Below are positions 1 to 7,963 of a stretch of DNA of 14,962 bases, one piece after another. Source of the DNA: Candidatus Delongbacteria bacterium (GTDB lineage Bacteria > Delongbacteria > UBA4055); assembly GCA_016938535.1 (NCBI GenBank), contig JAFGUL010000136.1, positions 1 to 14,962 of the forward strand. Reading direction: 5' to 3'. The notes beneath the pieces were generated by a model. It saw only the letters and a list, made by a program, of their open reading frames with translations, did no database searches and had not been told where the DNA came from. The position numbers and the translations under genes were made by a program. Position 1 is the first letter of the stretch. Every line of letters starts with the position of its first letter.

Positions 1-1
1 T

Positions 2-100
2 AAAGCTTCAGAATTTTACAGGGCGGAAGATTATCATCAGGACTATTACGAAGAGAAAGGTACAACCCCATACTGTCACGGCAAAGTAAAGAGGTTTTAA
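2..100 (+). CDS. msrA: Peptide methionine sulfoxide reductase MsrA, C-terminal fragment
   Basis: Only the last 32 codons lie in the window; the gene enters from the left edge and ends with TAA at 98-100. The fragment contains AEDYHQDYY followed by a cysteine-containing tail (PYCH) and a basic end (KRF). The F-Y-x-A-E-x-Y-H-Q-x-Y block is typical of the MsrA C-terminal region, and the tail cysteine would fit a resolving cysteine. MsrA reduces methionine-S-sulfoxide in proteins using thioredoxin. The catalytic N-terminal GCFW motif is outside the window, so an MsrA-MsrB fusion cannot be excluded. It converges on tsaC, overlapping its stop codon by 4 nt. Confidence 0.75.
   Translation, partial: KASEFYRAEDYHQDYYEEKGTTPYCHGKVKRF
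97..100. other. Shared TTAA at two convergent stop codons
   Basis: The palindrome TTAA supplies TAA for the plus-strand msrA fragment (98-100) and TAA for the minus-strand tsaC gene (97-99). The two coding regions therefore overlap by exactly 4 nt and leave no space for a terminator between them. Confidence 0.85.
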
Positions 101-1086
101 AATAGGGAACTTTTCCAGTTGTACGCTGCTTTCCTGAGTCTGTCCATTATAGCTTTACCGATCCCGGTCTCACACACAGGTTCTGCTACAATGAGTTCAA
201 TTTCTTCGTCATCCTCTAATGAATGCATTGCTTCGAACATGTTCACTGCGTAATCTTTAAGGTCACTTCTTTCAGACACTCTGATAATTTTACGGTAACC
301 GTTCTCAAGATCACCTGTGAACGAAATAAGTCCCGCTCTTGATCTGTCTGGTATTGTGTCAGGATCGTCAGCGATAATAATCCTTTTAACCGGGCTGTAA
401 TGGGATTTCATCATGCCGGGAGCTGTCAGATCTTCTTTAACGGGCTCAGGATCAAAAGGTATTATTCTCTCGATATCTTCTTTAGTTATAATCCCGTTCC
501 TGAGTATTTGAAAACCTGCTTTAGTGAATTTGATAATAGTGGACTCGATGCCGACAGTGGTTTTTCCTCCGTCGAGAATATAATCCGCATCGGGAAGCTG
601 TTTTCTTACATGACTTGCGGAAGTTGGGCTGATACGGCCGAACTTATTTGCACTAGGTGCTGCGACCGGGCATCCAGATCGCCTGATCAGCTCAAGTGCT
701 ACGGGGTTGTCCGGCATTCGTATTCCCACTGTAGGTAATCCTGAAGTAACAATGTCGGGAACCATGCTGCTTTTCGGCAGGATCAGAGTAAGAGGACCCG
801 GCCAGAACCTTTCCGCGACCATTCGTACTCTGTCATCAATTTCGGATGTCAGTTCCAAGAGCTGATCAAAATCCGCAATATGGACTATCAGAGGGTCAAA
901 GGACGGGCGTTCTTTAAGTTCAAATATAGCAGCTACCGCAAAAGGATCTAAAGCATTTGCGCCCAGTCCGTAAACGGTCTCAGTCGGAAAAGCGACGAGC
1001 TTTCCTTCACGAATGAATTTCGCAGCCTTTTCAATATCATGCTCGATTCCTTCAGCAATATCAGTATTTATCTTAGTTTCAGTCAT
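97..1086 (-). CDS. tsaC: L-threonylcarbamoyladenylate synthase, Sua5 type
   Basis: This 329-aa cytoplasmic enzyme makes threonylcarbamoyl-AMP from threonine, bicarbonate and ATP, the first step of the universal tRNA t6A37 modification. The YrdC domain covers about residues 15-205, with the PTETVYGLG block at 34-42, a K-x-R-P-S motif at 58-62 and SAN at 145-147. A Sua5-type extension follows, with the APG...HYSP linker at 222-232 that closes over the active site. Length and the second domain fit Sua5 rather than short TsaC. The ATG at 1084-1086 is the only good start, and no clear Shine-Dalgarno sequence precedes it. It is the last gene of the minus-strand set, 52 nt after rpoN, and may have its own promoter there, although I see no convincing one. 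Confidence 0.93.
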   Translation of the reverse strand: MTETKINTDIAEGIEHDIEKAAKFIREGKLVAFPTETVYGLGANALDPFAVAAIFELKERPSFDPLIVHIADFDQLLELTSEIDDRVRMVAERFWPGPLTLILPKSSMVPDIVTSGLPTVGIRMPDNPVALELIRRSGCPVAAPSANKFGRISPTSASHVRKQLPDADYILDGGKTTVGIESTIIKFTKAGFQILRNGIITKEDIERIIPFDPEPVKEDLTAPGMMKSHYSPVKRIIIADDPDTIPDRSRAGLISFTGDLENGYRKIIRVSERSDLKDYAVNMFEAMHSLEDDEEIELIVAEPVCETGIGKAIMDRLRKAAYNWKSSLF

Positions 1087-1138
1087 TACTTTTTTCGTAA
1101 ATTAAGTATTGAATATTTGATGAAATGAGATAGATCAA

Positions 1139-2542
1139 TCATAGTTCCTTTCTAAGTCTCGCAGGCGGAAAGTTCATCTGTTCGCGGTATTTCTGGACGG
1201 TGCGCCGGGCTGCGGTGTAACCTTCTTCTGTGAGCATGTCGGAGATGATCTGGTCAGATAGCGGCTTACGCTTGTCTTCAAGGGTGATTATGTCTCTGAT
1301 CCTCTCCTTTATTATTCTTGTTGAAACATCATCGCCGTCAGAAGTGTGCGATCTTTCCGAAAAAAAATATTTGAGTTCGTAAACTCCGAATTCTGTATCG
1401 GCATATTTGTCTTTTGTCGCTCTTGAGATCGTAGCTATATCCATTTCGATATCGTCGGCCACATCTTTCAAGATCATCGGCTTGAGCCTGTCGGGTCCGT
1501 ATAGAAAGAACTCCCTCTGAAGTTTCACGATAGATTCCATTACCCTTTTGAGGGTGTCTCTGCGCTGGTGAACAGCATTGACGAACCATTTTGCGGATTC
1601 GATCTTTTTTCTTACATAGTCCTTTGCTCCGGGTTCGGGATTGTTTGACATGTATATCTGCTCGAATTTCTTGTTTATGTGAAGGTTCGGAACTGATGAA
1701 TTGTTGAGTATGACCTCTATTTTTCCGTCAACCTCCTTGATTATAAAATCAGGTGTTAATCCTGTGTTCTCGTCAGAGCTTTCCCATAGTTCATTCACTT
1801 TCGAAGATCCGGGTTTGGGGTTCAGCGACCTTATCTCGTCCACGACCTCCTGCATCTGTTCATGTGAAATACCTGTCTGTTTCATGATCACGGAATACCT
1901 TTTGTTCACAAGATCGTCATAATGGTCACGCAGAACTATGTGGGTGTCTTCGAGATAGAGTTCTCTTGAAAGCAGCTGCACTATCAGGCATTCGCGAGTA
2001 TTTCTTGAGGCTATTCCCACGGGTTCAAATCTCTGGATCGTTTTTAATATCCTGAGTATGGTTTTTTCGGAAACTCCGGGAAATTCACTTTTTACAAGCT
2101 CGATATCTACTTTAAAGAAACCGTCTTCGTCAAGATTATCTATTATATAAGCGGAGATATCAGTTTCAGTCTGTCCGAAAAAAACTTCCTGAGCCTGTTC
2201 GTGAAGCGAATCCCTGAGACTTCTTTCCGCGGCCTGCTGGAATTCCCTTTCATCCTCCTCATCGCCGCCGTACTGTTCGGGATAATCCTCATCGTAATCG
2301 GAAAAAGTCCTTACCAGTTCAATGAAATCCTTTTCCTCTTTGTCACTTTCTTTCTTTTCCTCATCCGGATTTTCTGTTTCAAGTCCGTCTCCGCCTTCCA
2401 GGAACGGATTATCCTCCAGTTCTTCCTGTATTCTTTCCTCAAGCTGAAGAACGGGGAGTTCGAGAAGAGCGGACCTCAAAATAACTGCCGGTTCAAGCTT
2501 TGTCTCGAGCTTCATATTTGTTTTTAGTGTCTGTTTCAGCAT
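1139..2542 (-). CDS. rpoN: RNA polymerase sigma-54 factor RpoN
   Basis: Sigma-54 directs RNA polymerase to -24/-12 promoters and needs AAA+ activators for open-complex formation. The C-terminal RpoN box (ARRTVQKYRE, about residues 445-454 of 467) is nearly canonical and reads the -24 element. Region I lies at about 1-50, ending in E-L-E-D-N-P-F-L-E. It is followed by a very acidic region II (about 50-105), then the core-binding and helix-turn-helix parts. Region I has few glutamines (Q4 and Q33) compared with the usual Q-rich form. The ATG at 2540-2542 is chosen because region I begins there, GGGGTG lies 5 nt upstream, and it falls 4 nt after the lptB stop. An in-frame start at 2611 would overlap lptB by 65 nt and add 23 atypical residues. 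The lptB-rpoN order is the same as in proteobacteria, but hpf and ptsN do not follow. Confidence 0.95.
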   Translation of the reverse strand: MLKQTLKTNMKLETKLEPAVILRSALLELPVLQLEERIQEELEDNPFLEGGDGLETENPDEEKKESDKEEKDFIELVRTFSDYDEDYPEQYGGDEEDEREFQQAAERSLRDSLHEQAQEVFFGQTETDISAYIIDNLDEDGFFKVDIELVKSEFPGVSEKTILRILKTIQRFEPVGIASRNTRECLIVQLLSRELYLEDTHIVLRDHYDDLVNKRYSVIMKQTGISHEQMQEVVDEIRSLNPKPGSSKVNELWESSDENTGLTPDFIIKEVDGKIEVILNNSSVPNLHINKKFEQIYMSNNPEPGAKDYVRKKIESAKWFVNAVHQRRDTLKRVMESIVKLQREFFLYGPDRLKPMILKDVADDIEMDIATISRATKDKYADTEFGVYELKYFFSERSHTSDGDDVSTRIIKERIRDIITLEDKRKPLSDQIISDMLTEEGYTAARRTVQKYREQMNFPPARLRKEL

Positions 2543-2546
2543 GATA

Positions 2547-3296
2547 TCACCCCAGTTCGGTTTCGGGACGGTGGAGTTTGAAATTCTCTCCCAGGTACAT
2601 CTTTCTGGCATTGGGATCGCTTGCCAAAAACTCCGATGATCCCTCTATCATTATTCTGCCGCCAAATAAAATGTATGCCCTGTCCGTTATTTTTAAGGTT
2701 TCATAAACATTGTGATCAGTTATCAGAACACCGATCCCTTTCTTTTTTAGACCGACCACTATGGACTGTATAGATTCTATCGTGACGGGATCTACGCCTG
2801 CGAAGGGTTCGTCAAGTAATATGAAATCAGGATTGGTGACGAGAGATCTGGTTATCTCGACCCTTCTTCTTTCACCTCCGCTTAAAGAATAACCTTTACT
2901 TTTTCTAATGTGCTTTATCTTGAGCTCGTCGAGAAGTGTTTCGAGCCTTTCTTTTCTCTTGTTCTTATCCTTTTCGACTCTCTGAAGTATGGCCATTATA
3001 TTATCTTCGACTGTAAGTTTTCTGAAAACGGAAGCTTCCTGAGGAAGGTATCCGAGTCCGTTCCTCGCCCTTTTATACATCGGCATCCTGGCAACATCTT
3101 TCCCGTTCAGAAAAACCCTTCCGGCATTCGGTTTGATCATTCCTGTAAGCATGTAGAAGGTTGTTGTTTTTCCTGCCCCGTTCGGTCCTAAGAGTCCGAC
3201 TATCTCGCCTTTTTTCAGTTCGATCGAAACAGAACTTACGACTTCCTTTTTACCGTATATTTTTTTAAGCTCTTCGGCTTTTAACATCTGTTCCAT
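2547..3296 (-). CDS. lptB: LPS export ABC transporter ATPase LptB
   Basis: LptB is the cytoplasmic ATPase that, with LptF/LptG, extracts lipopolysaccharide from the inner membrane and drives it along the Lpt bridge. All ABC motifs are present in 249 aa: Walker A GPNGAGKT at 37-44, the Q-loop in LGYLPQEAS at 81-89, signature [10 protein letters not shown] at 138-147, Walker B FILLDEP at 158-164 and the H-loop histidine at 195. The [11 protein letters not shown] block followed by L-T-V-E-D-N-I is diagnostic for LptB within the ABC superfamily. The ATG at 3296 gives 249 aa; a second ATG three codons in is also possible. It lies 4 nt after the OstA-like gene and 4 nt before rpoN, consistent with co-transcription. 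LptF/LptG and LptD are not in the window. Confidence 0.95.
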   Translation of the reverse strand: MEQMLKAEELKKIYGKKEVVSSVSIELKKGEIVGLLGPNGAGKTTTFYMLTGMIKPNAGRVFLNGKDVARMPMYKRARNGLGYLPQEASVFRKLTVEDNIMAILQRVEKDKNKRKERLETLLDELKIKHIRKSKGYSLSGGERRRVEITRSLVTNPDFILLDEPFAGVDPVTIESIQSIVVGLKKKGIGVLITDHNVYETLKITDRAYILFGGRIMIEGSSEFLASDPNARKMYLGENFKLHRPETELG

Positions 3297-3300
3297 AGCT

Positions 3301-4665
3301 TCATTTCTCTATTTTATTCAAAGCATTCAGCTTTAATCTTTCCGGGTAGTAAATGCCTTCGCTACCGCCCTCGATCGAAGCGTTCTTAATATCACCATTA
3401 TCAAAATCTATCGTCAGAATATCTCCGAGAAGGTAATTTGACGCCTCCGAAGTATTATTTTTATCCCCTCTTACAAAATACAAAGCTTCTGCTTCTTTTG
3501 AAACAATTATTTTGGAAATTTCTTTGTTTAGAAACCAGAGGTTCATCAGTTTGCCTTTGAGAATATTTTTCTCGTCAGGAAATTTATCATCCGGCACGGA
3601 TGTGTACAGCGGATCTCCGTAAATGGTTCCTTTTTCCGGATAAAAACCGTCAGCTCCGATGTATAAATTCACTGAATCTCCGGTTATATTGTGCGCTTCA
3701 TAAGTTATCACAGGAGCATCGTGGAATTTTACAAGTTTTTCGTTCTCAAAATAATCTGCCGAACCTGAATTAATAAGAAGGCTTTTATTCCGGATATTTA
3801 CATTTCCCGAGGCAGTCCCCGATTTTTCTGTTCCCGTATATCTTATCCTGTCAGCGTCAAAAAATACAGTATCGTTTTCTGTTCTGTCGATCCGGGTAAA
3901 GCTGCAGTTGCGTGTGGTCGTGATCTCGAGCGGGTCAAAGAAGAAATCTCCGCTTCCTGCGGAAAAAAATGCCTCTTTTGAAAATTCAGTTTCTTTTGAT
4001 TTTCTGTCGATATCCGAAGGCTCAGTATCTTTCCAGTTTTCAAAAGGTGTAACGAATTCTTTGGTGTAGAGATCGAATTTATTTGAAATATTGAGTTCCT
4101 GAGTATCTGTTCTATAAGAAATTATTTTGGTGTAAAGCCTGTAATAACGAAGAGAATCGGCATAAAGAACGCTGTCGGCGGACCGGGATGACACGATGCT
4201 GTTCTCGGTGTCATAGTTCAGTTCGCTGCAAAACAGGATCGAAGGATATTCGTAATATTGAGCTATTACAGAATCAGATACCGTAATTCTTTTACCGGCT
4301 TCGTTCAAGATCGCCTCTTTTCCAGTAATATGCACATCTTTTTCCGAAAGCCGGACATTATCTCTTAAGAAAGCCATCCTGCCCGAAGGAGTCTCCGAAA
4401 GTGTTGCATTTTCGCAGAAAATAGTTCTGGAAGTATCGCTGAACTGAATATTTTTGAATAGTCTGGCATTTGTCAGATCTTTGTTTACAACTGCGCTGTC
4501 GCACTTTATACGGTAAACATCGTATTCGATATCAACATTTCCGTAGATGATCCTGCCGCCAAGAGGATTCTGCTTTAAAAGATCGGCATTATGTATCCTG
4601 AGCATCTGTTGAGGAAATGATACATAGGAAAATAAAAGAAATATCAGAAGATTAATGAGCTTCAT
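3301..4665 (-). CDS. OstA-like (LptA/LptC-type) periplasmic LPS-bridge protein
   Basis: This 454-aa protein starts with an N-terminal export signal (K2 then a hydrophobic run, about residues 4-17). It is otherwise a chain of short beta-strand units rich in patterns such as G-N-V, D-S-A and L-S-E, as in the OstA/LptA jellyroll fold. At least two OstA-like blocks can be read, about 30-150 and about 245-345. The length is two to three times that of E. coli LptA (185 aa) and resembles the large OstA-like proteins of Bacteroidota. It lies directly upstream of lptB, where lptC and lptA sit in proteobacteria. By inference it forms the periplasmic LPS conduit, and one long protein may replace the separate LptC and LptA. 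It overlaps coaX by 14 nt. The main alternative is an N-terminal LptD fragment, but no outer-membrane barrel is seen. Confidence 0.8.
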   Translation of the reverse strand: MKLINLLIFLLFSYVSFPQQMLRIHNADLLKQNPLGGRIIYGNVDIEYDVYRIKCDSAVVNKDLTNARLFKNIQFSDTSRTIFCENATLSETPSGRMAFLRDNVRLSEKDVHITGKEAILNEAGKRITVSDSVIAQYYEYPSILFCSELNYDTENSIVSSRSADSVLYADSLRYYRLYTKIISYRTDTQELNISNKFDLYTKEFVTPFENWKDTEPSDIDRKSKETEFSKEAFFSAGSGDFFFDPLEITTTRNCSFTRIDRTENDTVFFDADRIRYTGTEKSGTASGNVNIRNKSLLINSGSADYFENEKLVKFHDAPVITYEAHNITGDSVNLYIGADGFYPEKGTIYGDPLYTSVPDDKFPDEKNILKGKLMNLWFLNKEISKIIVSKEAEALYFVRGDKNNTSEASNYLLGDILTIDFDNGDIKNASIEGGSEGIYYPERLKLNALNKIEK

Positions 4666-5389
4666 TTTTCAAATACATCTTATGGATTTCCAGTGCTCCG
4701 AGCGGTACTGTGTGTTTCTCGATAATGTGATCAAAATCGACAAGTGTTCCCATTAGTTCGGCATCCCCCCCCGAAAGGACTACTGTCAGCCGTGATGAGA
4801 TCCTTTCTTTGAACTCTCTTACAAAATCATTGCATACTGCCGCTATTCCGTGCTGAACTCCCGAACGGATGCATTCAGCTGTAGATCTGCCTATGAAATA
4901 ATTTACCGATCCCGGCTTAAGGTCAGGCAGCAGAGCAGTATTTTTAGCAAGGGCTTCGTACTGAAGTTTCAAACCGGGAAGTATCATTCCTCCTTCAAAT
5001 TCGCTTCTTCCGTTTATTATTTCAAAGGTCACTGCGGATCCTAGATCTATCACGACGGTATTCCTCTTATGGAATTTGACGGCATAAGCAATGTTGCAGA
5101 GTCTGTCTAAACCGAGTTCGTTTATGTCAAGATACTTGCTTTTTATATTCCTGAAATGATCATGACACAAAACATAAGGGTCATTTCCGGTCAGCTTTTT
5201 CACAGCCTTTTCTGCCTCTTTTGTTTTTGACGGTACCACTGAAACAATCATTACATCCCTTCCGGCAGACTCTTTTAGTGCCCATTCTGGTATGGATCGG
5301 GTCGAAAAAACAGCAGATTCTACAAGTTCACCGCTTACGATCTTTACGATCTTTGAGTGAGTGTTTCCAATATCAATTATAATCGACAT
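4652..5389 (-). CDS. coaX: Type III pantothenate kinase CoaX
   Basis: CoaX phosphorylates pantothenate, the first step of coenzyme A synthesis. It belongs to the acetate/sugar kinase/Hsp70/actin (ASKHA) fold. The protein is 245 aa with a phosphate-1 motif DIGNTHSK (6-13), GLDR (93-96, with D95 the probable catalytic aspartate), the phosphate-2 block DLGSAVTFE (115-123), GGMILPGL (133-140) and LSGGD (205-209). The second block usually reads D-x-G-T-A-x-T-x-D; here the T is S and the final D is E, a conservative change. The ATG at 5387-5389 is chosen because it precedes the first motif directly, has a GGAAAG-type ribosome site, and shares one base with the rsfS stop (TGATG). A longer reading from 5425 would add 12 charged residues. 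It overlaps the next gene by 14 nt. Confidence 0.92.
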   Translation of the reverse strand: MSIIIDIGNTHSKIVKIVSGELVESAVFSTRSIPEWALKESAGRDVMIVSVVPSKTKEAEKAVKKLTGNDPYVLCHDHFRNIKSKYLDINELGLDRLCNIAYAVKFHKRNTVVIDLGSAVTFEIINGRSEFEGGMILPGLKLQYEALAKNTALLPDLKPGSVNYFIGRSTAECIRSGVQHGIAAVCNDFVREFKERISSRLTVVLSGGDAELMGTLVDFDHIIEKHTVPLGALEIHKMYLKNEAH

Positions 5390-5733
5390 CAGCTTTCCTT
5401 CCTTTCGATCTTTGCGTCTTTCCACATTCCTTCAAGATTATAGAAAGCTCTGGTTTCCGGGTCGAAGATATGAACTACAACATCCACAAAATCCAGTAAA
5501 ACCCATCTTAAATTCGACTGTCCTTCGAATCCGACCGGCTTCACTCCCTCTTTCGAGAGTTCTTTTCTGATATGATCCGAAAGAGCCCTTACATGCTGAT
5601 CGACAGATCCTGTCATTATTACGAAATAATCGAAACTTGAGCTTATGCCGTTAAGATCGACGACAACGATATCAAGAGCTTTTTTGTCTTCGGCGAGTTC
5701 GGTTATTCTTTTGGTTAATTCGAGACCTTCCAT
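5389..5733 (-). CDS. rsfS: Ribosomal silencing factor RsfS
   Basis: RsfS binds ribosomal protein uL14 on the 50S subunit and blocks joining with the 30S subunit, lowering translation when nutrients are scarce. The 114-aa length is typical. Family features are the DYFVIMTG block (36-43) with downstream HVRAL, the E-G....W.L.D..D.V.H.F run in the middle, and F-Y-N-L-E-G-M-W near the C terminus. The start is fixed by a strong Shine-Dalgarno sequence that overlaps the cdsA stop codon. It lies 8 nt after cdsA; rsfS next to cdsA is common in the FCB group, often with ftsH between, which is absent here. Confidence 0.95.
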   Translation of the reverse strand: MEGLELTKRITELAEDKKALDIVVVDLNGISSSFDYFVIMTGSVDQHVRALSDHIRKELSKEGVKPVGFEGQSNLRWVLLDFVDVVVHIFDPETRAFYNLEGMWKDAKIERKES

Positions 5734-5735
5734 GA

Positions 5736-5743
5736 TCCTCCCT
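5736..5743 (-). promoter_or_regulatory. Strong Shine-Dalgarno site of rsfS
   Basis: On the minus strand the bases before the rsfS ATG read TAGGGAGGATC. The GGGAGG core overlaps the cdsA TAG stop, so ribosomes finishing cdsA sit on the rsfS initiation site. This is one of the best anti-16S matches in the window and shows that the organism uses Shine-Dalgarno initiation. Confidence 0.8.
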
Positions 5744-6551
5744 AATTTATGAAATATTTAATATATAAATAGACTGCCGGAGACACGAAGATCAGGCTGT
5801 CGAACCTGTCGAGTATTCCGCCGTGGCCGGGTATGATGTTCGATGAATCCTTGATCTTGAAATCTCTCTTTATCATTGATTCGAAAAGGTCGCCTGTCTG
5901 TCCGAATATGGATATCAGAGCTGAAAGTATGACGGCGTTCTGCACTGAAATAATTTTCCCGAGTTCGGTATATCCGGCTATGAGATAACCTGTTAAAACG
6001 GCAAAAATAAGACCAAAAAGTGCTCCCTCTACAGTTTTTTTGGGGCTAAGTCTTTCAAGAAGCTTATGTGTCCTGAAAAGTTTTGAGCAGGTAAGGCCTC
6101 CGAAGTATGCAAAAGTATCGGTAGCGATTATAACACTGTAAATAAAGATGAAAAACAATGGCGATGTCATTACTATAACATCTATCAGAAGTGACGGAAA
6201 GATCCCGCAGTAAACTATCATCAACAGGTAAGCTGAGATAATGTAGGAGGATTTTTCTTTTCCCCTGAATATTTCCAGAGTAAAAAGAACAAAAGCCGAA
6301 AGTACAGAATACTCAGCCGCAGTTTCAAATCCGCCCGTCAGAAAGACTACGGGTATTACAGAAACTATAAAAGGTGAAAGTCCGTTAAGCCTGATATGTT
6401 TGGTTTTGTAAAAGGAAAGTGTTTCTTTTGACGCGAGAAAAGAAATTATAAAAATAAAAGCAGCGAAATAGTTGATGCCTATAAACGGCAGATAGAGTAT
6501 GACGGGCGCGGCAATGATCGCCACTATTACTCTTTTTGTCATGTTATTCAT
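5742..6551 (-). CDS. cdsA: Phosphatidate cytidylyltransferase CdsA
   Basis: CdsA makes CDP-diacylglycerol from CTP and phosphatidate, the branch point for all bacterial phospholipids, in the inner membrane. The protein is 269 aa and mostly hydrophobic, with about eight possible membrane segments. The PROSITE-type CDP-alcohol signature is complete at 225-251: S-x-x-K-R at 225-229, K-D at 234-235, PGHGG at 241-245 and D-R-x-D at 248-251. Other conserved points are DTFAYFGG (145-152) and LSPKKTVEG (168-176). The ATG at 6551 is preferred over one three codons later because GGAAAG lies just upstream. It overlaps the PASTA gene by 8 nt, suggesting translational coupling. Confidence 0.94.
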   Translation of the reverse strand: MNNMTKRVIVAIIAAPVILYLPFIGINYFAAFIFIISFLASKETLSFYKTKHIRLNGLSPFIVSVIPVVFLTGGFETAAEYSVLSAFVLFTLEIFRGKEKSSYIISAYLLMIVYCGIFPSLLIDVIVMTSPLFFIFIYSVIIATDTFAYFGGLTCSKLFRTHKLLERLSPKKTVEGALFGLIFAVLTGYLIAGYTELGKIISVQNAVILSALISIFGQTGDLFESMIKRDFKIKDSSNIIPGHGGILDRFDSLIFVSPAVYLYIKYFIN

Positions 6552-7368
6552 GGAATCTTTCCGCTTTTTCTTTAGCTTCGGTGCTGTCTGAATCTGCAGG
6601 TTCTGTTAAAGTGGAAACGAGAAGTCTCACTTCTGCACCCTGAAAGACTATCTCTCCCGGGTCCGGCCTCTGGTCAAGGACTGTGTATGGAAGATAGTCC
6701 TCGTTCTTCATGTAAACTATCTCCGATATTTTAAATCCGCCTTTATTTAGTTCTTCAGCCGCTATGTCGAGAAGTTTTCCCTTAACTTCAGGTATGATGA
6801 ATTCAGTGGGATGCCTTCCTACGCTCACCACAATATAAATGCTGTCGCCGATAGCTGCGCTGTCATTTACGACAAGTGACTGACCCATTACCACACCTTC
6901 CGGGAACTGTGTGCTGAATTCATACAGAATACTGTCGAGATAAAGCCTTGATTCCGAGATCCTGTATTTCGCATCCTGTGGTGAAAGCCCGATCAGCTTA
7001 GGTACCGAAACAGGCAGAGCTCCCGTAGAAACGGTCACGAATATATTTCTTCCCAGCTTGCAGTTCGCACCTGCTTTGGGATACTGAACTAGGATCCTTC
7101 CCGCAGGATTGTCATAATCAGTTTTCTCGGTTATCTCTTCAGACATCACGAAACCTTCAGCTTCCAGAATTTCTTTTGCTCTCTCTATATCATATCCGGT
7201 TATATCCGGAACGGGAAATTCCTGACCTGTTCTGGAATATTCAGGCATGATAACTTTATCAAAGATAAGAAAACCCGTAAGAAGCACAGCGGAAACAAGT
7301 ACGACCGATATGACCGCCGCGGAGGAATATTTTTTTACAGAATTATTTTTATCAGCTTTATTTTTCAT
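6544..7368 (-). CDS. Single-pass membrane protein with three PASTA domains
   Basis: This 274-aa protein has a basic N-terminal tail (1-14), one membrane segment (about 15-36) and three consecutive extracytoplasmic PASTA domains (about 51-115, 119-184 and 190-253), then a charged tail. Each PASTA unit shows the usual pattern: V/I-P followed by a hydrophobic-G pair, an A-x-x-x-L helix, then a Q-x-P/G-x-x-V-x-x-G repeat and a V-S ending. PASTA domains bind peptidoglycan fragments in Ser/Thr kinases and penicillin-binding proteins, but neither a kinase nor a transpeptidase domain is present. The ATG at 7368 is chosen because it leads straight into a normal membrane anchor and has CGGAGC upstream; the in-frame start at 7458 lies deep in the PPIase gene. 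It overlaps the PPIase gene by 11 nt and cdsA by 8 nt. By inference it has a cell-wall sensing or structural role. Confidence 0.85.
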   Translation of the reverse strand: MKNKADKNNSVKKYSSAAVISVVLVSAVLLTGFLIFDKVIMPEYSRTGQEFPVPDITGYDIERAKEILEAEGFVMSEEITEKTDYDNPAGRILVQYPKAGANCKLGRNIFVTVSTGALPVSVPKLIGLSPQDAKYRISESRLYLDSILYEFSTQFPEGVVMGQSLVVNDSAAIGDSIYIVVSVGRHPTEFIIPEVKGKLLDIAAEELNKGGFKISEIVYMKNEDYLPYTVLDQRPDPGEIVFQGAEVRLLVSTLTEPADSDSTEAKEKAERFHE

Positions 7369-7963
7369 CTGGGGCTGCTCCGGATGTTTTTGTATAGTAC
7401 TCGTATTTTTCCTTATCAAAAAAAGTGTCGAGGTATGCCTTTTTAATATAGATTTCACTTACCGGCCTGTCTGTTCCGTCAGTCTGTGCTTCTGAGATCC
7501 TGCGCACGGTTTCAAATCCTTCGGCTGTTCTGCCGAAAACGGTGTATTTGCCGTCAAGATCAGGAAGGGGCTTCAGGCTTATATAAAATTCATAGCCGTC
7601 AGATCTCCTTGCCGGATTTATGTCATCTCCCATTCTTGCAGCCGCCAATGCACCTCTGAAATGTATCTTCTCTATCTCGGGATCTATCGAAGAGTAGGCA
7701 GTAGATGAATCTCTTCCGGCCTGGATCACAAAATCTTTTATGACCCTGTGGAAGATCTTGCCGTCATAATACCCCGAACGGACGAGTTTCTTGAAATTGT
7801 CAACATGAGAAGGCGCTTCTTTTTCAAAGAAAGTGAAAACGATCGTTCCTGAATCAGTTTCAAATACAGCGGAATCGGTATAATATTTTTGTTTTTCACA
7901 TCCGCCGCAATCTGCGCAAAGAATTACTGCCGTAACGAGTATGAAAACCATGATTTTTTCCAT
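7358..7963 (-). CDS. Exported cyclophilin-type peptidyl-prolyl isomerase
   Basis: This 201-aa protein has an N-terminal hydrophobic signal (about 4-16) followed by a cysteine cluster (C16, C19, C22). It is therefore exported and perhaps a lipoprotein at C22 (preceded by G-G), although the lipobox is not canonical. The cyclophilin domain runs about 34-180, with FHRVI at 71-75 (R73 catalytic), F78 and Q81 in DFVIQ, HFRGALAAAR at 101-110 and LDGKYTVFG at 136-144. The usual S-Q-F-F/Y-I strand is Y-E-F-Y-I here (124-128), so the active-site glutamine is a glutamate. It would catalyse proline isomerisation of periplasmic or surface proteins. The ATG at 7963 is preferred to a TTG at 7981. It is the first gene of the minus-strand set. 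Confidence 0.9.
   Translation of the reverse strand: MEKIMVFILVTAVILCADCGGCEKQKYYTDSAVFETDSGTIVFTFFEKEAPSHVDNFKKLVRSGYYDGKIFHRVIKDFVIQAGRDSSTAYSSIDPEIEKIHFRGALAAARMGDDINPARRSDGYEFYISLKPLPDLDGKYTVFGRTAEGFETVRRISEAQTDGTDRPVSEIYIKKAYLDTFFDKEKYEYYTKTSGAAPDEK

Noticed and set aside
400..738. Plus-strand 112-aa reading frame
   Set aside because: It lies fully inside tsaC on the opposite strand, has no family features, and tsaC is secure.
2201..2527. Plus-strand 108-aa reading frame with strongly hydrophobic content, resembling a membrane protein
   Set aside because: It is antisense to the acidic region of rpoN; runs of GAA/GAG codons read as hydrophobic TTC/CTC on the other strand. No ribosome site or operon context.
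2543..2611. Longer N terminus for rpoN
   Set aside because: It would overlap lptB by 65 nt and add 23 residues not seen in sigma-54; the ATG at 2542 has a ribosome site and starts region I.
2605..2625. TGGCAT...GC pattern resembling a sigma-54 -24/-12 promoter
   Set aside because: It lies inside lptB facing the wrong way, with no gene downstream on that strand, and matches only the GG/GC spacing.
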